From positions 1-64,000 of the forward strand of contig NZ_FZNX01000006.1 in assembly GCF_900188355.1 (NCBI RefSeq): a stretch of DNA of 64,000 nt. The letters are read 5' to 3'. A model generated the notes under the pieces. It had not been told where the DNA came from, did no database searches, and was given only the letters and a program-made list of their open reading frames with translations. A program made the position numbers and the translations under genes. The first letter of the stretch is position 1. Each line of letters starts with the position of its first letter. Source of the stretch: Lutibacter flavus (GTDB lineage Bacteria > Bacteroidota > Bacteroidia > Flavobacteriales > Flavobacteriaceae). This document shows, in pieces, positions 1-8,781 of this stretch.

Positions 1-912
1 GAAATTCCAATATTACCTGCAATTCCAAATGTAATCCCAAGAATTCCAAACATACCAACTGGAGGATTACCAAGTTTAACAATACCGAATTTTACAGTTA
101 CAACCGTAAACAACTCCTTATCAAAGGAAAATCAATACATCACATTTCAGGATAAAGATGGCAGAACTACTGGAACAATCAGAGCACAATCTACCCAAGA
201 TTTTAGAGATAATACAGTTTTAGATAATGTCTATTTATTAAATGTAATGTCTAGTTTTGTTGGGATAGATTTACTAGACGGCATGACCTCGGGGATAGTG
301 GAAATTACAAATTTAGTAGATGCATTCAACAAAATAGGTGTAGAATATTCTTCTGGAAATGGGGATTATGCGGAGTGGTTAGAGCGTTTAAATGCAAATG
401 AGTATTTGACTGCAGGAGATATTGTAGCTGTCAAAGGGGGTAAAATAACAAGAGATTTAGAAAATGTTCAACAGATTATGGTTGTTTCTCATAAACCTAT
501 TATTCTAGGAAATGCTCCTAAAGAAGGTGAAGAATATAAAGGGAATAATATTGCTTTTATGGGGCAAGTACCTGTAAAAGTAATGGGGGCGGTTCAATCA
601 GGAGATTATATTGTGGCTAACCCACAAATTAAGGGTTATGGAATTGCAATTCACCCAGAAGAAATGAATGCTGAAAATTATGTCTTAGCTGTAGGAAGAT
701 CTTGGGAAAATAACTCAAATAAAGGCCCTAAAATGGTAAATACTGTTGTTGGGGTGCATAATGGAGATTGGAGTAAAAATGTTAAATCAATTGAAAAACA
801 ACAACAAAATTTTGATAAAAAATTTGATGATTTAACCTCTAAATTAAATAGTATTTCAGAAAAACTTAATATTGTAGAAAAAAACAAATCCAACTATGTT
901 AGTCAAAATTAA
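1..912 (+). CDS. C-terminal part of a tail-fibre-like / peptidase G2-like surface protein (5' truncated)
   Basis: The reading frame is open from the first base, so the true start lies before the window; 303 codons are visible. The first ~35 residues are rich in Pro and Ile. Around the motif GDYAEWLE begins a region (about residues 115-255 of the visible part) that reads like the C-terminal region of peptidase G2 / IMC autoproteolytic domains of tail spikes: a hydrophilic turn, a GDIV strand, a VVS..P strand and an AVGRSWE strand. The last ~40 residues are a Lys/Asn/Gln-rich predicted coiled coil (two KLN-type heptads), which fits a trimerising tail. The stop overlaps the start of the next gene by 17 bases, suggesting coupled translation. 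The family assignment is an inference from pattern only, and autoproteolysis is not shown. Confidence 0.6.
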   Translation, partial: EIPILPAIPNVIPRIPNIPTGGLPSLTIPNFTVTTVNNSLSKENQYITFQDKDGRTTGTIRAQSTQDFRDNTVLDNVYLLNVMSSFVGIDLLDGMTSGIVEITNLVDAFNKIGVEYSSGNGDYAEWLERLNANEYLTAGDIVAVKGGKITRDLENVQQIMVVSHKPIILGNAPKEGEEYKGNNIAFMGQVPVKVMGAVQSGDYIVANPQIKGYGIAIHPEEMNAENYVLAVGRSWENNSNKGPKMVNTVVGVHNGDWSKNVKSIEKQQQNFDKKFDDLTSKLNSISEKLNIVEKNKSNYVSQN

Positions 913-1504
913 AAAGAATATATTGTTAATAGTTTGCTTAACATTTTTAAGTAATATAATTATCGGGCAGAATAAAACAGTTGAAAAAAAAATAACTATT
1001 ACAGCTGAACAAGCCCAAATAATTAATGAAAATGAAATAGCTGTAAAAGAATGGATAGAACAACTTCAAACTCCAGGTGTAATTGTTAGTGGTGATCAGA
1101 TGATTTTTAGCAAGGAAGCTATGAGGCTTATTAATGAGCCAAATTATCGTTCTGAAGTCTATAAAGAATTATACACCTATGAAGATGTGAAGGAAAGCCT
1201 TTCAAAATCCGAATTTCAAAAGGCTGTCTGGCAATTATTAAATATATATCCCGCAAATAAAGAACATATATTACAATATATTTATGCATACGATAAGGTA
1301 ATACCATCTGATAAATTGGTAGTAGGAGCTTTTTATACTTACGCTTTTTTCGACCCTAAAATAACAACAATTGAAAATGGAAAACCTAATATCTACCGCC
1401 CAGATATTTTTGAGGACTATTTACGACGCACAAAAGAAATTGTTGGTTATATCGCCTATTTTAGAGAACAGGAAAAAAAAATACAAGTACCCAAAAAAGA
1501 GTGA
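896..1504 (+). CDS. Small exported protein of unknown function
   Basis: This 202-residue protein starts with a classic signal peptide (basic MLVKIKK, hydrophobic ILLIVCLTFLS, cleavage near IIGQ), so it should be exported across the inner membrane. The mature part is mixed charged and aromatic with no motif I recognise. It contains many Tyr and Glu residues and no Cys after the signal, so it is not an obvious lipoprotein. The ATG at 896 lies inside the upstream gene (17-base overlap), and a terminator follows at 1563, so it is the last gene of the unit that begins before the window. A role linked to the upstream surface protein is suggested only by this coupling. Confidence 0.7.
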   Translation: MLVKIKKNILLIVCLTFLSNIIIGQNKTVEKKITITAEQAQIINENEIAVKEWIEQLQTPGVIVSGDQMIFSKEAMRLINEPNYRSEVYKELYTYEDVKESLSKSEFQKAVWQLLNIYPANKEHILQYIYAYDKVIPSDKLVVGAFYTYAFFDPKITTIENGKPNIYRPDIFEDYLRRTKEIVGYIAYFREQEKKIQVPKKE

Positions 1505-1562
1505 AATTAGAATATTTGAAACTTACTTAATTTTGAGTTATATATTTCAAATCATTAATTAT

Positions 1563-1595
1563 AAAAACCGTTTTGTTATACATAAAACGGTTTTT
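1563..1595 (+). terminator. Rho-independent terminator after the first operon
   Basis: A 12-base stem (AAAAACCGTTTT at 1563-1574 with AAAACGGTTTTT at 1584-1595) and a short loop are followed by a T run. It lies 58 bases after the stop of the exported protein. The A-rich 5' arm makes it potentially bidirectional, but no minus-strand gene is next to it. Confidence 0.85.
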
Positions 1596-1678
1596 TCTTT
1601 AACATATAATTAAGGTTTTTTAGACTTCTTTTTAATAATTTAGAAAAATTATTTTTTCAATCAAATTAACTATTATTT

Positions 1679-4177
1679 ATGAATAAACATTTCTTAACAG
1701 GCCTATTAACACTTTTGTTAATTATAGGTATTACAACTACGGCCGATGCCCAACGAAAGAGAAAGAAAGAGAAAGAAGCAACCGTTAAACCAACACCTCC
1801 TAAACCAAAAAAAGGAGCAATAGAGCCTTATAGCAAAGTTGTTACAAAAGAAGCTAAAACCGATGAAGGTTTATTTAAAATTCATTTTGTAGATGATAAA
1901 TATCTATTTGAAATTCCGGATTCATTGCTTAAAAGAGAAATGTTAATGGTTACTCGAATTGCAAAAAACACTTCCAATAATAGAAGTTTTGGGGGTCAAA
2001 AAGCAAATGTTCAAGTATTGAGATGGCAAAAAAAGGATAAGAAAATTTTATTACGTGTGGTGTCTCATAAAATTGTTGCAGATGAAGAATTACCTGTTCA
2101 TGAGGCAGTAGTAAATTCCAATTTTGAACCTGTTCTTTTTACATTTCCAATAAAAGCTTTTTCTGATGATAAAACCGCAACTGTTATAGATGCAACAGAA
2201 TTATTTTCTACGGATGTTAAAGCTCTGGGATTACCAGAATATGTAAGAAAAGGTTACAAAATAACCCGATTAGAAGCTAATAAATCTTTTATAGATAGTT
2301 TTAATTCATACCCTTTAAATATTGAAGTTCGTCATGTAAAAACATATGCCGCTTCTGCTCCACCGTCAAACTCAAGTACAGGTACAGTTTCAGTTGAAAT
2401 GAGTAATTCTATGATATTATTACCTAAAGAACCTATGAAACGTAGAATATTTGATGAACGCGTTGGATGGTTTACCACAAGTCAAACAGACTATGGTTCT
2501 GAAGCTCAAAAAAGCGAAAAAGTAACCTTTTTAGATCGCTGGAGATTAGAAGTAAAAGATGAAGATTTAGAAAAATTTAAGAAAGGTGAACTTGTTGAAC
2601 CTAAAAAACAAATTGTTTATTATATAGACCGAGCAACTCCAGAAAAATGGAGGCCATTTATTAAACAAGGTATTGAAGATTGGCAAGTAGCTTTTGAAGC
2701 TGCTGGTTTTAAAAATGCCATTATTGCAAAAGACCCTCCAACTAAAGAAGCAGATCCAGAATGGAGTCCGGAAGATGTTAGATATTCAGTTGTAAGATAT
2801 TTAGCTTCTCCTATTCCAAATGCAAACGGACCACACGTTAGTGATCCTCGTTCTGGTGAAATATTAGAATCGGATATCAATTGGTATCACAATGTAATGA
2901 GTTTATTACAAGGATGGTATTTTGTTCAAACCGCAGCTATAAATCCAGATGCTCAACGTGTTGGATTTAAAGATGAAGTTATGGGTGAATTGATCAAATT
3001 TGTTTCTTCACATGAAGTTGGTCATACGTTAGGTTTTCCTCATAATATGGGAAGTAGTTCAGCGTATCCTGTTGACTCATTAAGATCTGCAACCTTCACT
3101 AAAAAATATGGAACCGCACCTTCAATAATGGATTATGCACGTTTTAATTATGTTGCTCAGCCAGGAGATAAAGATGTTGCAATGATGCCAAATATTGGTG
3201 TTTATGATAAATATGCTGCAAAATGGGGATACCGTCCAATTTTAGATGCAGAAACTGCTGAAGACGAAAAAGAAACATTAGATAATTGGATTTTAGAACA
3301 CGCAGGTGATTCTTGGTATCGTTTTGGACATCAACAAGCTGGTGGAGTTGTTGATCCAAGTTCTCAAACTGAAGATTTGGGAAATGACGCCATAAAAGCA
3401 AGTACTTATGGTATTGCTAACTTAAAGCGTATAGTGCCTAATTTAATAGATTGGACTTCTGAAAAGGGTGAAAATTATGATGATTTAAAATCTATGTATG
3501 GACATGTAATTTCTCAGTACAATAGATATATGGGACATGTTTCTTCAAACATTGGTGGTGTTTATGAAAATTATAAAACATCCGATCAAGAAGGAAATGT
3601 ATATGCTCACGTTGATAAAAAGCATCAAAAAAACTGTTTAAAATTCATTAATAATGAATTGTTTAAAACACCAACTTGGTTAATTGATAAAGATATAATT
3701 GGTAGAACAGAATTTTCTGGAATTACAGAAAGAATTGGAGATTTACAAGTTAAAACATTAAACAATATTCTTGATTTGGGGCGAATGACTCGTATGATTG
3801 AAAATGAAACTCTAAATGGATATGAGGCCTATACATTAATAGCTATGATGTCTGATTTACGTAATGGAATTTGGTCTGAATTACGTACTGGTAAAACTAT
3901 TGATACCTACAGAAGAAATCTACAAAGAGCACATATTGAAAAGTTAGGTTCTTTAATGACTGCTAAAGATGTAAAAAAATCTACAAGACAATCAAGTTAT
4001 GTTAAAACTACAACAGTTAAAGTAAAACAATCGGATATTATTCCTGTTGTCCGTGGAGAGTTAAACAGACTTAAAAGAGATGCGCAAAGAGCGGCAGCAG
4101 CAACAAGTAATACCACTAAAAAATATCATTTACAAGATATTGCAAAACGTATTGATGCTATATTAAATCCAAAATAA
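1679..4177 (+). CDS. Exported zinc-dependent metalloprotease (metzincin-like, DUF5117/DUF4953 type)
   Basis: The 832-residue protein has an N-terminal signal peptide (MNKHFLTGLLTLLLIIG, cleavage near TADAQ) and a Lys-rich stretch after it. The catalytic motif HEVGHTLGFPH lies at about residues 445-455: His445, Glu446, His449 and His455 fit the HExxHxxGxxH zinc site of metzincins. About 30 residues later SIMDYARFNY gives the Met-turn. The long upstream region and C-terminal helical domain match the Bacteroidota family annotated as zinc-dependent metalloprotease with DUF5117 and DUF4953. It is expected to act in the periplasm or outside the cell; the substrate is unknown. No T9SS C-terminal domain is visible. 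It stands alone between two terminators. Confidence 0.9.
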   Translation: MNKHFLTGLLTLLLIIGITTTADAQRKRKKEKEATVKPTPPKPKKGAIEPYSKVVTKEAKTDEGLFKIHFVDDKYLFEIPDSLLKREMLMVTRIAKNTSNNRSFGGQKANVQVLRWQKKDKKILLRVVSHKIVADEELPVHEAVVNSNFEPVLFTFPIKAFSDDKTATVIDATELFSTDVKALGLPEYVRKGYKITRLEANKSFIDSFNSYPLNIEVRHVKTYAASAPPSNSSTGTVSVEMSNSMILLPKEPMKRRIFDERVGWFTTSQTDYGSEAQKSEKVTFLDRWRLEVKDEDLEKFKKGELVEPKKQIVYYIDRATPEKWRPFIKQGIEDWQVAFEAAGFKNAIIAKDPPTKEADPEWSPEDVRYSVVRYLASPIPNANGPHVSDPRSGEILESDINWYHNVMSLLQGWYFVQTAAINPDAQRVGFKDEVMGELIKFVSSHEVGHTLGFPHNMGSSSAYPVDSLRSATFTKKYGTAPSIMDYARFNYVAQPGDKDVAMMPNIGVYDKYAAKWGYRPILDAETAEDEKETLDNWILEHAGDSWYRFGHQQAGGVVDPSSQTEDLGNDAIKASTYGIANLKRIVPNLIDWTSEKGENYDDLKSMYGHVISQYNRYMGHVSSNIGGVYENYKTSDQEGNVYAHVDKKHQKNCLKFINNELFKTPTWLIDKDIIGRTEFSGITERIGDLQVKTLNNILDLGRMTRMIENETLNGYEAYTLIAMMSDLRNGIWSELRTGKTIDTYRRNLQRAHIEKLGSLMTAKDVKKSTRQSSYVKTTTVKVKQSDIIPVVRGELNRLKRDAQRAAAATSNTTKKYHLQDIAKRIDAILNPK

Positions 4178-4202
4178 TATTGATTGATTTTTTTGGAAAC
4201 AG

Positions 4203-4228
4203 AAAGAGCCTCCGATTGGAGGCTCTTT
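4203..4228. terminator. Bidirectional terminator between convergent protease genes
   Basis: A perfect 11-base stem (AAAGAGCCTCC, 4203-4213; GGAGGCTCTTT, 4218-4228) with a GATT loop is followed by TT on the plus strand. It sits between the plus-strand metalloprotease (ends 4177) and the minus-strand M49-like gene (ends 4245) and can serve both. Confidence 0.88.
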
Positions 4229-4244
4229 TTAATTTAATAAAGTC

Positions 4245-5897
4245 TTATTTTAAACCTAACACTTCAACACCTTGTTCAAAAATAACATCAACTGGAATAT
4301 TAGCTTTACTTAACTTATCTAAATCACTTTGTAAATCTTCTGAAATCACTCCTTTTTCGGCTACTAAATTTGCTACACCATCATAATCACCATTTCCTTG
4401 TAAAGTTAAAATTAAGCTGGATAAATCTTTCATTGCTCCTTCCATTTTATCATAATTCACTTTATAAGTTCCGTCTTCATTTTTGGTAAAAGCTTCTTTT
4501 TCTTTAAAGAAATTAAACCGAATCATATTTGCTTTCCCATGTGCGCTTGAAGCTCCAAAACGTATAGAACGAAAAATACTCGTCATAAAAGTGGTCATAT
4601 AATCTTTCATATCACCCTCCAATTCTCCTTTTTTATGCAATTGCTGCACCATATACAATCCTAAAACATCCGCTTTTCCTTCTTCTAAAGCAGAAGCCAA
4701 TTCTTTTAATGAACTTCTAACTGTTCCTTTATTATTAATGGTGTTTTTTATTCCTAAACCATGTGCAACTTCATGAAACATTGTATTTGCAAAAAATGCA
4801 TCAAAAGTAATATGCTTTCTTTGACTTTCATCAATTAAACTTTCTGAAATTGGCATCAAAATTTTATCAAATTTAGCACGCATTGCATTCTTTAATTGCA
4901 ATCTTCTAGATCCATTTTTTAACTGAACCTCTTCATCATTTGGTAAATTAATAGCAATGGTTTTACTACCTGCATTGCAATCACCTGCATAAAAAACCAC
5001 ATCATAAGCATTTAATTCAGAATCTGTACCTGGGGTTTCTTGTTTATATGCCTCATCAACTGGTAATCCAACTTGTAATTCTGGTAAAAATTGTGCGAAT
5101 TTTTCTAATTTTTTACTCCAAACCATATCCTTAATTAACACATAACCTTCATGTGATGCTTTATTTCCAAATAATTGATCTTCATAAGTTTCAATTGGGC
5201 CAATTACAATATCCAATCTATTGGTTTTCATCTCCATCCAGGCAAAATCACTTGCCTGGTATTTATCATCTAAAAATGCTTGAGAACGCAATTCTAAATA
5301 TTTTTTCAACCCTGCATCTTCAGCTAATTTTGAAGCCTCTAATAATAATGATGAAACTTCTTTAACCTGAGCTTCAAATTGTTTGTGATATGGAATTGCT
5401 TTTAAACTTCCATCTTCATTTCTTCTAACAAAAGTGTATAAACTAGATTTACTTTCATCAGCAAAATTTTCAAATTCTTCTTTTGTAATATCACTTGGAT
5501 AGTAATTTGCTCCTGCTGGTTTTTCACCAATTCCTTCAACAAAAGGTGCGTTCCCTGCTAATCTATCCCAAGGACCATAATTTATCTCAACAAATTTTTT
5601 AGTTTCTTCATCTTCAATTTTTGATAATAACTCACTTTTATCTCCATAAGCTTCATACCAAAATAATTCATTCATTTTATTAGCTGCCTTAATTAAAATC
5701 GGCAACATTTTTTGTTCGTTTTCACTTAAAACACTTGTATCTGAAGTTAATTTAAATGAAACGTACTTATTAAGATTTGCACTCATTTCAGTATGATTAT
5801 TTTCTACTGTTACCTGTTTTACTGGTTTACGCGCTTCTTTATTTTCTTTGCAAGAAACTAATATAATTACAGCAATTAAAACTATTATTTTTTTCAT
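4245..5897 (-). CDS. Dipeptidyl-peptidase III family (M49-like) zinc hydrolase, lipoprotein
   Basis: This 550-residue protein begins with a lipoprotein signal (MKKIIVLIAVIILVSC; Cys16), so it is likely membrane-anchored in the periplasm or on the surface. Its zinc site is HEVAHGLG at residues 375-382 (His375, Glu376, His379), followed ~25 residues later by EEGKADVLGLYMV, which corresponds to the ECRAE second motif of peptidase family M49. Classical DPP III has HExxGH; here the spacing is the shorter HExxH, as in the bacterial DPP3-like branch. It should remove dipeptides or act on related substrates; the activity is not proven. It is monocistronic, divergent from the operon at 6136, and ends at the shared terminator. 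Confidence 0.85.
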   Translation of the reverse strand: MKKIIVLIAVIILVSCKENKEARKPVKQVTVENNHTEMSANLNKYVSFKLTSDTSVLSENEQKMLPILIKAANKMNELFWYEAYGDKSELLSKIEDEETKKFVEINYGPWDRLAGNAPFVEGIGEKPAGANYYPSDITKEEFENFADESKSSLYTFVRRNEDGSLKAIPYHKQFEAQVKEVSSLLLEASKLAEDAGLKKYLELRSQAFLDDKYQASDFAWMEMKTNRLDIVIGPIETYEDQLFGNKASHEGYVLIKDMVWSKKLEKFAQFLPELQVGLPVDEAYKQETPGTDSELNAYDVVFYAGDCNAGSKTIAINLPNDEEVQLKNGSRRLQLKNAMRAKFDKILMPISESLIDESQRKHITFDAFFANTMFHEVAHGLGIKNTINNKGTVRSSLKELASALEEGKADVLGLYMVQQLHKKGELEGDMKDYMTTFMTSIFRSIRFGASSAHGKANMIRFNFFKEKEAFTKNEDGTYKVNYDKMEGAMKDLSSLILTLQGNGDYDGVANLVAEKGVISEDLQSDLDKLSKANIPVDVIFEQGVEVLGLK

Positions 5898-6080
5898 GAT
5901 TATAATTTAAATTAAAGTATTAAAATTAAGGAAAAAATATGGGAGATAGTACTCATAAAAATAGATTGGTATAAATAAATTTTATTAATCACATATTAAA
6001 GACTATTTAATCTTTTAATTATTTTTTTAGTCTATTCTTAATTTTTAACGCATTTTATTTGAATAAATACAATTAATGAT

Positions 6081-6111
6081 TTGCATTCTTATGTAACTTT
6101 TATTACATTTA
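6081..6111 (+). promoter_or_regulatory. Candidate promoter for the tail-collar operon
   Basis: TTG (6081-6083), a 20-base spacer and TACATTTA (6104-6111) match the flavobacterial primary-sigma consensus TTG-N17-23-TANNTTTG at all but the last base. It lies 24 bases before the ATG at 6136. The rest of the 238-base divergent gap (5898-6135) is AT-rich with no other signal that I can name. Confidence 0.5.
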
Positions 6112-6135
6112 CTTCGCTAACTAACCTATTTTAAA

Positions 6136-6690
6136 ATGAAAAACATACCTTCCCGAAGGTTGTTTTTGCGAAAATCCGCAATAGCAACCACGGGTGTAGC
6201 CATATTTTCTTCAACAACATTTGCAAATACTTTTACTAGTGATGATAGCCCTTTTGAAGGGTATAATCCTTATGCTGAAGAAACTACTGATTTAAGAAAG
6301 TCTTCAATATTTGGTAAGCATATAACTGTAAAAGGAAAAATTTACGATAACACAGGAACATTTACACTTCCTAGTACAACAATAGAAGTTTGGCACTTAT
6401 CACCAAATTCTAATAAATACAAACATCATGCAAAATTAACAACCAACAATAATGGTGAATATAATTTTGTTACGGACTTTCCAAACAGAGAAAATGGCAA
6501 AATGCCTAGAATCTATTTTAAAGTATCAAATAACAGTACTACTTATTTTACTGAATTGTTGGTAAACGATTTTGGAGCTCATATTACTGGAAAACACTGG
6601 GAAGAGAATAATAAATTAAGGGAAAAATTACTTCCTATTAAAGAAAATTATTCAAATTTTTCGAAAGTAACTTTTAACATATCAATATAA
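6136..6690 (+). CDS. Tat-exported intradiol dioxygenase-like beta-sandwich protein, metal ligands not conserved
   Basis: The N-terminus carries a twin-arginine motif (SRRLFLRKSA) followed by a hydrophobic stretch, typical of Tat signals. Residues ~50-150 follow the intradiol ring-cleavage dioxygenase / transthyretin-like pattern: VKGKIYD, an IEVWHLS strand, NNGEYNF and PRIYFKV. In active members the last motif is PHIHFKV, whose two His bind iron. Here both are replaced (Arg and Tyr), so ordinary dioxygenase chemistry looks unlikely. It is first in a probable operon with a 118-residue unknown and three tail-collar genes (gap 43 bases). An exported binding or structural role is an inference. 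The product is 184 residues, shorter than classical protocatechuate dioxygenase subunits. Confidence 0.72.
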   Translation: MKNIPSRRLFLRKSAIATTGVAIFSSTTFANTFTSDDSPFEGYNPYAEETTDLRKSSIFGKHITVKGKIYDNTGTFTLPSTTIEVWHLSPNSNKYKHHAKLTTNNNGEYNFVTDFPNRENGKMPRIYFKVSNNSTTYFTELLVNDFGAHITGKHWEENNKLREKLLPIKENYSNFSKVTFNISI

Positions 6691-6733
6691 ATATTGAAGA
6701 TATAATTAATTACTAACTAAAATTAATAACGCT

Positions 6734-7090
6734 ATGTACACATTAAACATTAAAAACAACTACACCTGGGCAATAATGGCCAATGGTAATAAAGTTATCA
6801 ACGCAAAAGGAGATGCTGCAACATTCACTAAACAAGGGAATTGCTATTTAAGCATTCCTGGAATTGGAGAAATGGCCTTTATTGATCTAGGCGATCATAA
6901 AATTCCTGGCTACCCTACCGTCACTGAAACTTGGGGAGTATTGGTAAGAACAAGCACAGTGGAAGCTTATTATAGGTATGAAGGTGGTGGGGAACTAACC
7001 GCAGTTGTAGATATGTATGGTACTTGTACGCTTTCAACTTCAAACGGAACAATGATTTCAATTTCATTGCCTGAGCTTGTTATTAAGTAA
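6734..7090 (+). CDS. Unknown 118-residue beta-rich protein of the tail-collar operon
   Basis: I do not recognise this protein. It has no signal peptide or membrane segment, a single Cys in each half, many Gly and Thr residues and alternating hydrophobic residues suggesting a beta-sandwich or beta-barrel. It lies 43 bases after the intradiol-like gene and 41 bases before the first tail-collar gene, with no terminator on either side, so co-transcription is likely. Its cytoplasm-type N-terminus matches the collar proteins next door, which also lack signals. That suggests it is handled with them, but this is only context. Confidence 0.68.
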   Translation: MYTLNIKNNYTWAIMANGNKVINAKGDAATFTKQGNCYLSIPGIGEMAFIDLGDHKIPGYPTVTETWGVLVRTSTVEAYYRYEGGGELTAVVDMYGTCTLSTSNGTMISISLPELVIK

Positions 7091-7131
7091 ATATTTGCAA
7101 ATTAAATTATTAATTAAAAAAAACAAAAATT

Positions 7132-7644
7132 ATGAGTGCAAACCCATTTGTAGGACAAATTGAAATGTTCACAGGTAATTTTGCCCCAAGCGGCTGGGCA
7201 TTTTGCAATGGACAGTTAATGGCTGTTTCAGAAAATGACGCTTTATTTTCTATTTTAGGTACAATTTACGGAGGTGACGGTCGTACCACTTTTGGATTGC
7301 CCGATTTAAGAGGTAGATTGCCTATGCATCCTGGCAATGGACCAGGTTTAACACCACGAAGACTCGGGCAAAAAGGTGGACTAGAACAAAACTATTTAAC
7401 CACAAATCAACTTCCTTCTCATAATCATGGCCTACGGGCTAAAGAAGAAGGAAATACTGATGACCCTAACGGAAACGTTGTTGCTGGATCTGGTACTCAA
7501 TCTTTTGGTACCGCTTCAGATGCAACAATGAATAATACAGCTATATCAAATACTGGAGGAGGACTACCAGTAAATAACATGCAGCCATTTGAGTGTGCAA
7601 ATTTCGTAATTGCACTTTTTGGCGTATATCCTTCAAGAAGTTAA
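7132..7644 (+). CDS. Phage-tail-collar domain protein, MdpB-type (paralogue 1 of 3)
   Basis: This 170-residue protein has the tail-collar / microcystin-dependent protein layout (COG4675 type): an N-terminal GxIxMFxGNFAPxGWAFCNGQ block, the IYGGDGRTTFGLPDLRGR collar motif at about residues 44-62, a LPSHNHGL segment and a C-terminal PFECANFVIALFG strand ending PSRS. It has no signal peptide. Proteins of this family are found both as phage tail-tip parts and as free bacterial proteins in tandem sets; no other phage gene is near. The two following genes are close paralogues of the same length. The molecular role outside phages is not settled. Confidence 0.88.
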   Translation: MSANPFVGQIEMFTGNFAPSGWAFCNGQLMAVSENDALFSILGTIYGGDGRTTFGLPDLRGRLPMHPGNGPGLTPRRLGQKGGLEQNYLTTNQLPSHNHGLRAKEEGNTDDPNGNVVAGSGTQSFGTASDATMNNTAISNTGGGLPVNNMQPFECANFVIALFGVYPSRS

Positions 7645-7667
7645 TAATAACTATAAAAAAATTAAAT

Positions 7668-8174
7668 ATGGAACCATTTTTAGCACAAATAATAATGTTT
7701 GCGGGTAATTTTGCCCCGCGAGGCTGGGCCTTTTGTGAAGGTCAAATATTGCCAATAAACCAAAACCAATCGCTATATTCTTTACTTGGAACCACTTACG
7801 GTGGTGATGGAAGAACATCCTTTGCTTTACCCGACTTAAGAGGAAGAGTACCCATGCACCCAGGTCATGGTAATGGACTATCATCTAGAACTCTAGGACA
7901 AAAAGGCGGTACAGAAACAAATATATTAAATGTAACCCAACTACCACCACATAATCACGGCTTACGTGCTAAAGAGGAAGGTAATACCGATGATCCCAAT
8001 GGAAATTTCATTGCAGGAAGTGGTACTCAAGCATTTGGAACTACTTCTGATGTAAATATGAATAACACTGCAATTACTAATACTGGAAATGGTCAACAGG
8101 TAAATAATCTTCAACCATTTTTATGTATCAATTTTATAATAGCACTTCAAGGAACTTTTCCTTCACGAAGCTAA
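7668..8174 (+). CDS. Phage-tail-collar domain protein, MdpB-type (paralogue 2 of 3)
   Basis: The 168-residue product starts at the ATG at 7668: the frame stays open to 7593, but those extra residues overlap the end of the upstream gene, have no counterpart in the paralogues, and the first copy also begins directly before the QIxMFxGNFAP block. It carries TYGGDGRTSFALPDLRGR, LPPHNHGL, the shared TDDPNGN linker and the PSRS end. It lies 23 bases after copy 1 and 21 bases before copy 3. The linker between the His motif and the C-terminal strand is nearly the same in all three copies, which points to recent tandem duplication or gene conversion. Confidence 0.88.
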   Translation: MEPFLAQIIMFAGNFAPRGWAFCEGQILPINQNQSLYSLLGTTYGGDGRTSFALPDLRGRVPMHPGHGNGLSSRTLGQKGGTETNILNVTQLPPHNHGLRAKEEGNTDDPNGNFIAGSGTQAFGTTSDVNMNNTAITNTGNGQQVNNLQPFLCINFIIALQGTFPSRS

Positions 8175-8195
8175 CAATTTAAAAATAGAAAAACT

Positions 8196-8702
8196 ATGGA
8201 ACCATATATAGGAGATATTATTATGTTCGGGTCAAATTTTGCTCCAAGAGGCTGGGCATTTTGTAACGGACAACTAATGCCAATAGCGCAAAATACAGCC
8301 TTATTTTCAATTATAGGTACAACGTATGGTGGAGATGGCAGAACCACTTTTGCTTTACCCGATTTAAGAAGTAGGGCTCCAATGCACACTGGCCACGGAC
8401 CTGGGTTAACATCTCGAAGGCTTGGGCAAAGAGGTGGTACCGAAACTAACACGTTAAATATTACGCAAATGCCTTCTCATAACCATGGCCTTAAAGCTGG
8501 AGAAGAAGGTAATACTGACGATCCAAACGGAAACTTTATTGCTGGTTCTGGAACTCAAGCATTTGGAACTACTTCTGATGTGAATATGAATAATGCAGCA
8601 GTTTCAAATACTGGTAGTTCTCAACCTATTAATAATATTCAACCATTTCAATGTGTGAATTTTATTATATCGCTTGACGGACAATACCCTTCGAGAAGTT
8701 AA
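8196..8702 (+). CDS. Phage-tail-collar domain protein, MdpB-type (paralogue 3 of 3)
   Basis: The third tandem collar copy, 168 residues, has TYGGDGRTTFALPDLRSR, MPSHNHGL, the TDDPNGN linker and PSRS end. It differs from copy 2 mainly in the N-terminal strand (MEPYIGDIIMFGSNFAP) and around the collar. A hairpin at 8782 probably ends the operon. Three slightly different collar subunits of equal length could assemble as a mixed trimer or be alternative tips; this is inference. No signal peptide is present, so if it works outside the cell its export route is unknown. Confidence 0.87.
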   Translation: MEPYIGDIIMFGSNFAPRGWAFCNGQLMPIAQNTALFSIIGTTYGGDGRTTFALPDLRSRAPMHTGHGPGLTSRRLGQRGGTETNTLNITQMPSHNHGLKAGEEGNTDDPNGNFIAGSGTQAFGTTSDVNMNNAAVSNTGSSQPINNIQPFQCVNFIISLDGQYPSRS

Positions 8703-8781
8703 TATTAAGCTTAAAAATACAATCAATGTGGATTTATTTAAGAAGGTAATTTGTTTTATACAGTAGAGATTTTCTACAAAT

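Noticed and set aside
4180-4386. Open frame of 68 codons after the metalloprotease
   Set aside because: It runs through the terminator and antisense to the M49-like gene and has no protein-like features.
7132-8702. Tail-collar genes as part of a prophage
   Set aside because: No integrase, capsid, portal, terminase or lysis gene is seen on either side, and the neighbours are chromosomal.
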